Of a stretch of DNA of 64,000 nt, positions 62,703 to 64,000 are shown piece after piece. The stretch lies in assembly GCA_049608225.1 (NCBI GenBank), contig JBMYXI010000001.1:81323-145322 (forward strand). The letters are read 5' to 3'. The notes below the pieces were generated by a model. It had not been told where the DNA came from and made no database searches. It was given only the letters and a program-made list of their open reading frames with translations. Position numbers and translations under genes: made by a program. This DNA comes from Parashewanella sp049608225 (GTDB taxonomy: Bacteria; Pseudomonadota; Gammaproteobacteria; Enterobacterales; Shewanellaceae). Numbering within the stretch: position 1 is the stretch's first letter; each line of letters starts with the position of its first letter.

Positions 62703-64000
62703 ATGGTCGTGACGTCTTCACTTCAACCTGCCTCACTTTCGCTTAGCATAACGAACGATGAGATCAAGCGATTTAATGGAGGTGATGAAGTAACGCTGAC
62801 TTGCCAGACACATACAGGTAAAACCAAAAGCTATAAAATCAGCTTTGTAAATAATGAATTCCGGATCAGATCCACTGCTCTTTTGGCATCCATAAGGCCG
62901 TACTACACAACCCTTCAATCACAACAATCAAAAGACTTATTTGCTCAAAAAGCACTGATGCAATTTGTTTGTCTACCTAGCATAGCAACAGACAAAATTT
63001 TAGGTACATTACTGAATCGCTCAATCCCCAAAGACGTACGCTCAACTATCTATGCTCGTTTATCAGAAGCTGTACGACTTCAAATAATGAAGCAATTAAC
63101 TGCTCAATTTTCGAACGACAATACAGCTCTATCAACAACTATTTGTGCACTGCCACTTAATGCCTCTGCCGCACTCATTGAAATGTTTATGAATGAGCAA
63201 TTAACATCGCAAGCTGAAAATGAAGAGGAAAAACAACAAATTTTGTTAGCGATATTCACTCACCCAGATTGGGATGGCGGAGACAGATTACATTTAGTCG
63301 TTTGTTTATCAAAGAAAATTCAAACCTCTTTAATGAATTCTCTTGTTGATGAAGTAATGATGAATGTACTCGCTCCAAACTCTATAGCTACCGATCATCT
63401 TTCTTTCACTGAGCAACAACTTGAAAATTATTTAACTATGGTGGCAACCTTGTGTCCCGAGACATTACACACTGTGGCAGATCGTCTACCCAAAGAACTA
63501 TTTTTGCCACTTTGTTGCATCATACGACAAGCAATCAGTGCCGCCATTTTGAAGACAATGGATCCAATAAAAGCAAAGGATATGATATGCACATTTGTTC
63601 AATATCAGCTTGAGGCAGTAACACACTATTCTCAAGCCCATCATGTCGCCATTGCTAATGAAAACTGGGTTGATATCGATGAAAACGGGTTAACTTCGCA
63701 ACAAGATTTTAATCCAATAGAAACAGATGGATGGGATCTGACTTTTCTACCCACTGCACACTTATCTATTTTTCAAAAAAAGGACTTCAATTCTCTTTTA
63801 CCATCAATACTTGAGAACATGATCCATGACGACATAGCTTTAATGATAAATTCAATGACTGCCTTTGAGAAAAGTACCTTTTTCACTTATGCGTTCAAAT
63901 ATAAAGAAAAGTGGTTAACGATTTACATTCAAAAAATTGGGCTAACAGATTTTCAAACATTACTCTCCACATTCGACTGGAGTCTAAAGCTGCAATTATT
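62703..64000 (+). CDS. Giant IKRFN-domain protein, second paralogue (3' end outside window)
   Basis: Open from ATG 62703 to the window edge (432 codons read). The N-terminal domain aligns with the first paralogue: TNDEIKRFNGGDEVTLTC, YKISFVNNEFRIRST and RPYYTTL. Later blocks are collinear too: PDWDGGDRLHLVV with DHWDEQHRLLVI, TEQQLENYLTMV with SDYQLNNYLSLL, and DGWDLTFLP with NSWDLTFIV. The kinase-like part would lie beyond the window and cannot be confirmed. The gene starts 169 bp after its neighbour, and no Shine-Dalgarno sequence is visible. Confidence 0.75.
   Translation, partial: MVVTSSLQPASLSLSITNDEIKRFNGGDEVTLTCQTHTGKTKSYKISFVNNEFRIRSTALLASIRPYYTTLQSQQSKDLFAQKALMQFVCLPSIATDKILGTLLNRSIPKDVRSTIYARLSEAVRLQIMKQLTAQFSNDNTALSTTICALPLNASAALIEMFMNEQLTSQAENEEEKQQILLAIFTHPDWDGGDRLHLVVCLSKKIQTSLMNSLVDEVMMNVLAPNSIATDHLSFTEQQLENYLTMVATLCPETLHTVADRLPKELFLPLCCIIRQAISAAILKTMDPIKAKDMICTFVQYQLEAVTHYSQAHHVAIANENWVDIDENGLTSQQDFNPIETDGWDLTFLPTAHLSIFQKKDFNSLLPSILENMIHDDIALMINSMTAFEKSTFFTYAFKYKEKWLTIYIQKIGLTDFQTLLSTFDWSLKLQL

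Noticed and set aside
1..64000. CRISPR array, tRNA, rRNA, integrase or prophage genes
   Set aside because: No regularly spaced repeats, no cloverleaf tRNA with a CCA-type end, no rRNA-like sequence and no phage or transposase proteins were found; the cloverleaf repeats are DNA palindromes without tRNA features.

Overview
The window is AT-rich (roughly 40 percent GC by eye) gammaproteobacterial chromosome. The organism is most probably a marine member of the Shewanellaceae. The evidence is a complete MSHA type IV pilus locus of the Shewanella/Vibrio kind, the pepA/lptFG and valS-holC housekeeping blocks, a PBPRA1643-type SEC-C protein, CsrD/MshH, DUF3016 and CmoM. The large lineage-specific proteins and dispersed palindromic repeats hint at a Parashewanella-like genome, but that is inference only.

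Layout. Positions 1-1620: a cut MFS/POT-like transporter, a SEC-C protein and a BASS-family transporter. Positions 1857-5437: accessory genes of unknown function (a secreted leucine-rich-like protein, a 646-residue protein with TPR-like helices and a 94-residue protein). Positions 5698-10348: an apparent iron/metal uptake module on the minus strand (TonB-dependent receptor, response regulator, histidine kinase, PepSY membrane protein), with a Fur-like box upstream of the receptor. Positions 10618-14106: valS and holC. Positions 14107-18866: an accessory insertion between holC and pepA, which are neighbours in E. coli. It carries cloverleaf-shaped DNA repeats, a two-helix membrane protein, a head-to-head pair of secreted four-cysteine paralogues and an extra signal peptidase I. 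Positions 18867-25624: pepA, then lptF-lptG-nuclease-like lipoprotein, then comM/yifB. Positions 25699-28911: an orphan 401-residue protein and two tandem acyltransferases.

Positions 29295-47370 hold the MSHA pilus locus, in the order mshI, pilN-like, mshJ, K, L, M, N, E, G, F, a MshB-like protein without a prepilin site, mshA, a second mshA, then mshC, D, O, P, Q. Assembly genes come first. The major pilin has its own structured leader and terminator, and the minor pilins and MshQ follow. MshE carries the two c-di-GMP-binding motifs known for this family. A PKD lipoprotein and a convergent csrD/mshH follow the locus.

Positions 52122-58567 are mostly ordinary genes: HU, a small membrane protein, a DUF3016 lipoprotein, a small conserved protein, a TraB/GumN protein, glutamate decarboxylase, CmoM and malic enzyme. 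Positions 59060-64000 hold two tandem giant paralogues sharing an N-terminal domain. The first ends in a protein-kinase-like C-lobe; the second runs off the window. This pair is the best candidate for an undescribed system. No tRNA, rRNA, CRISPR array, transposase or phage gene was seen.
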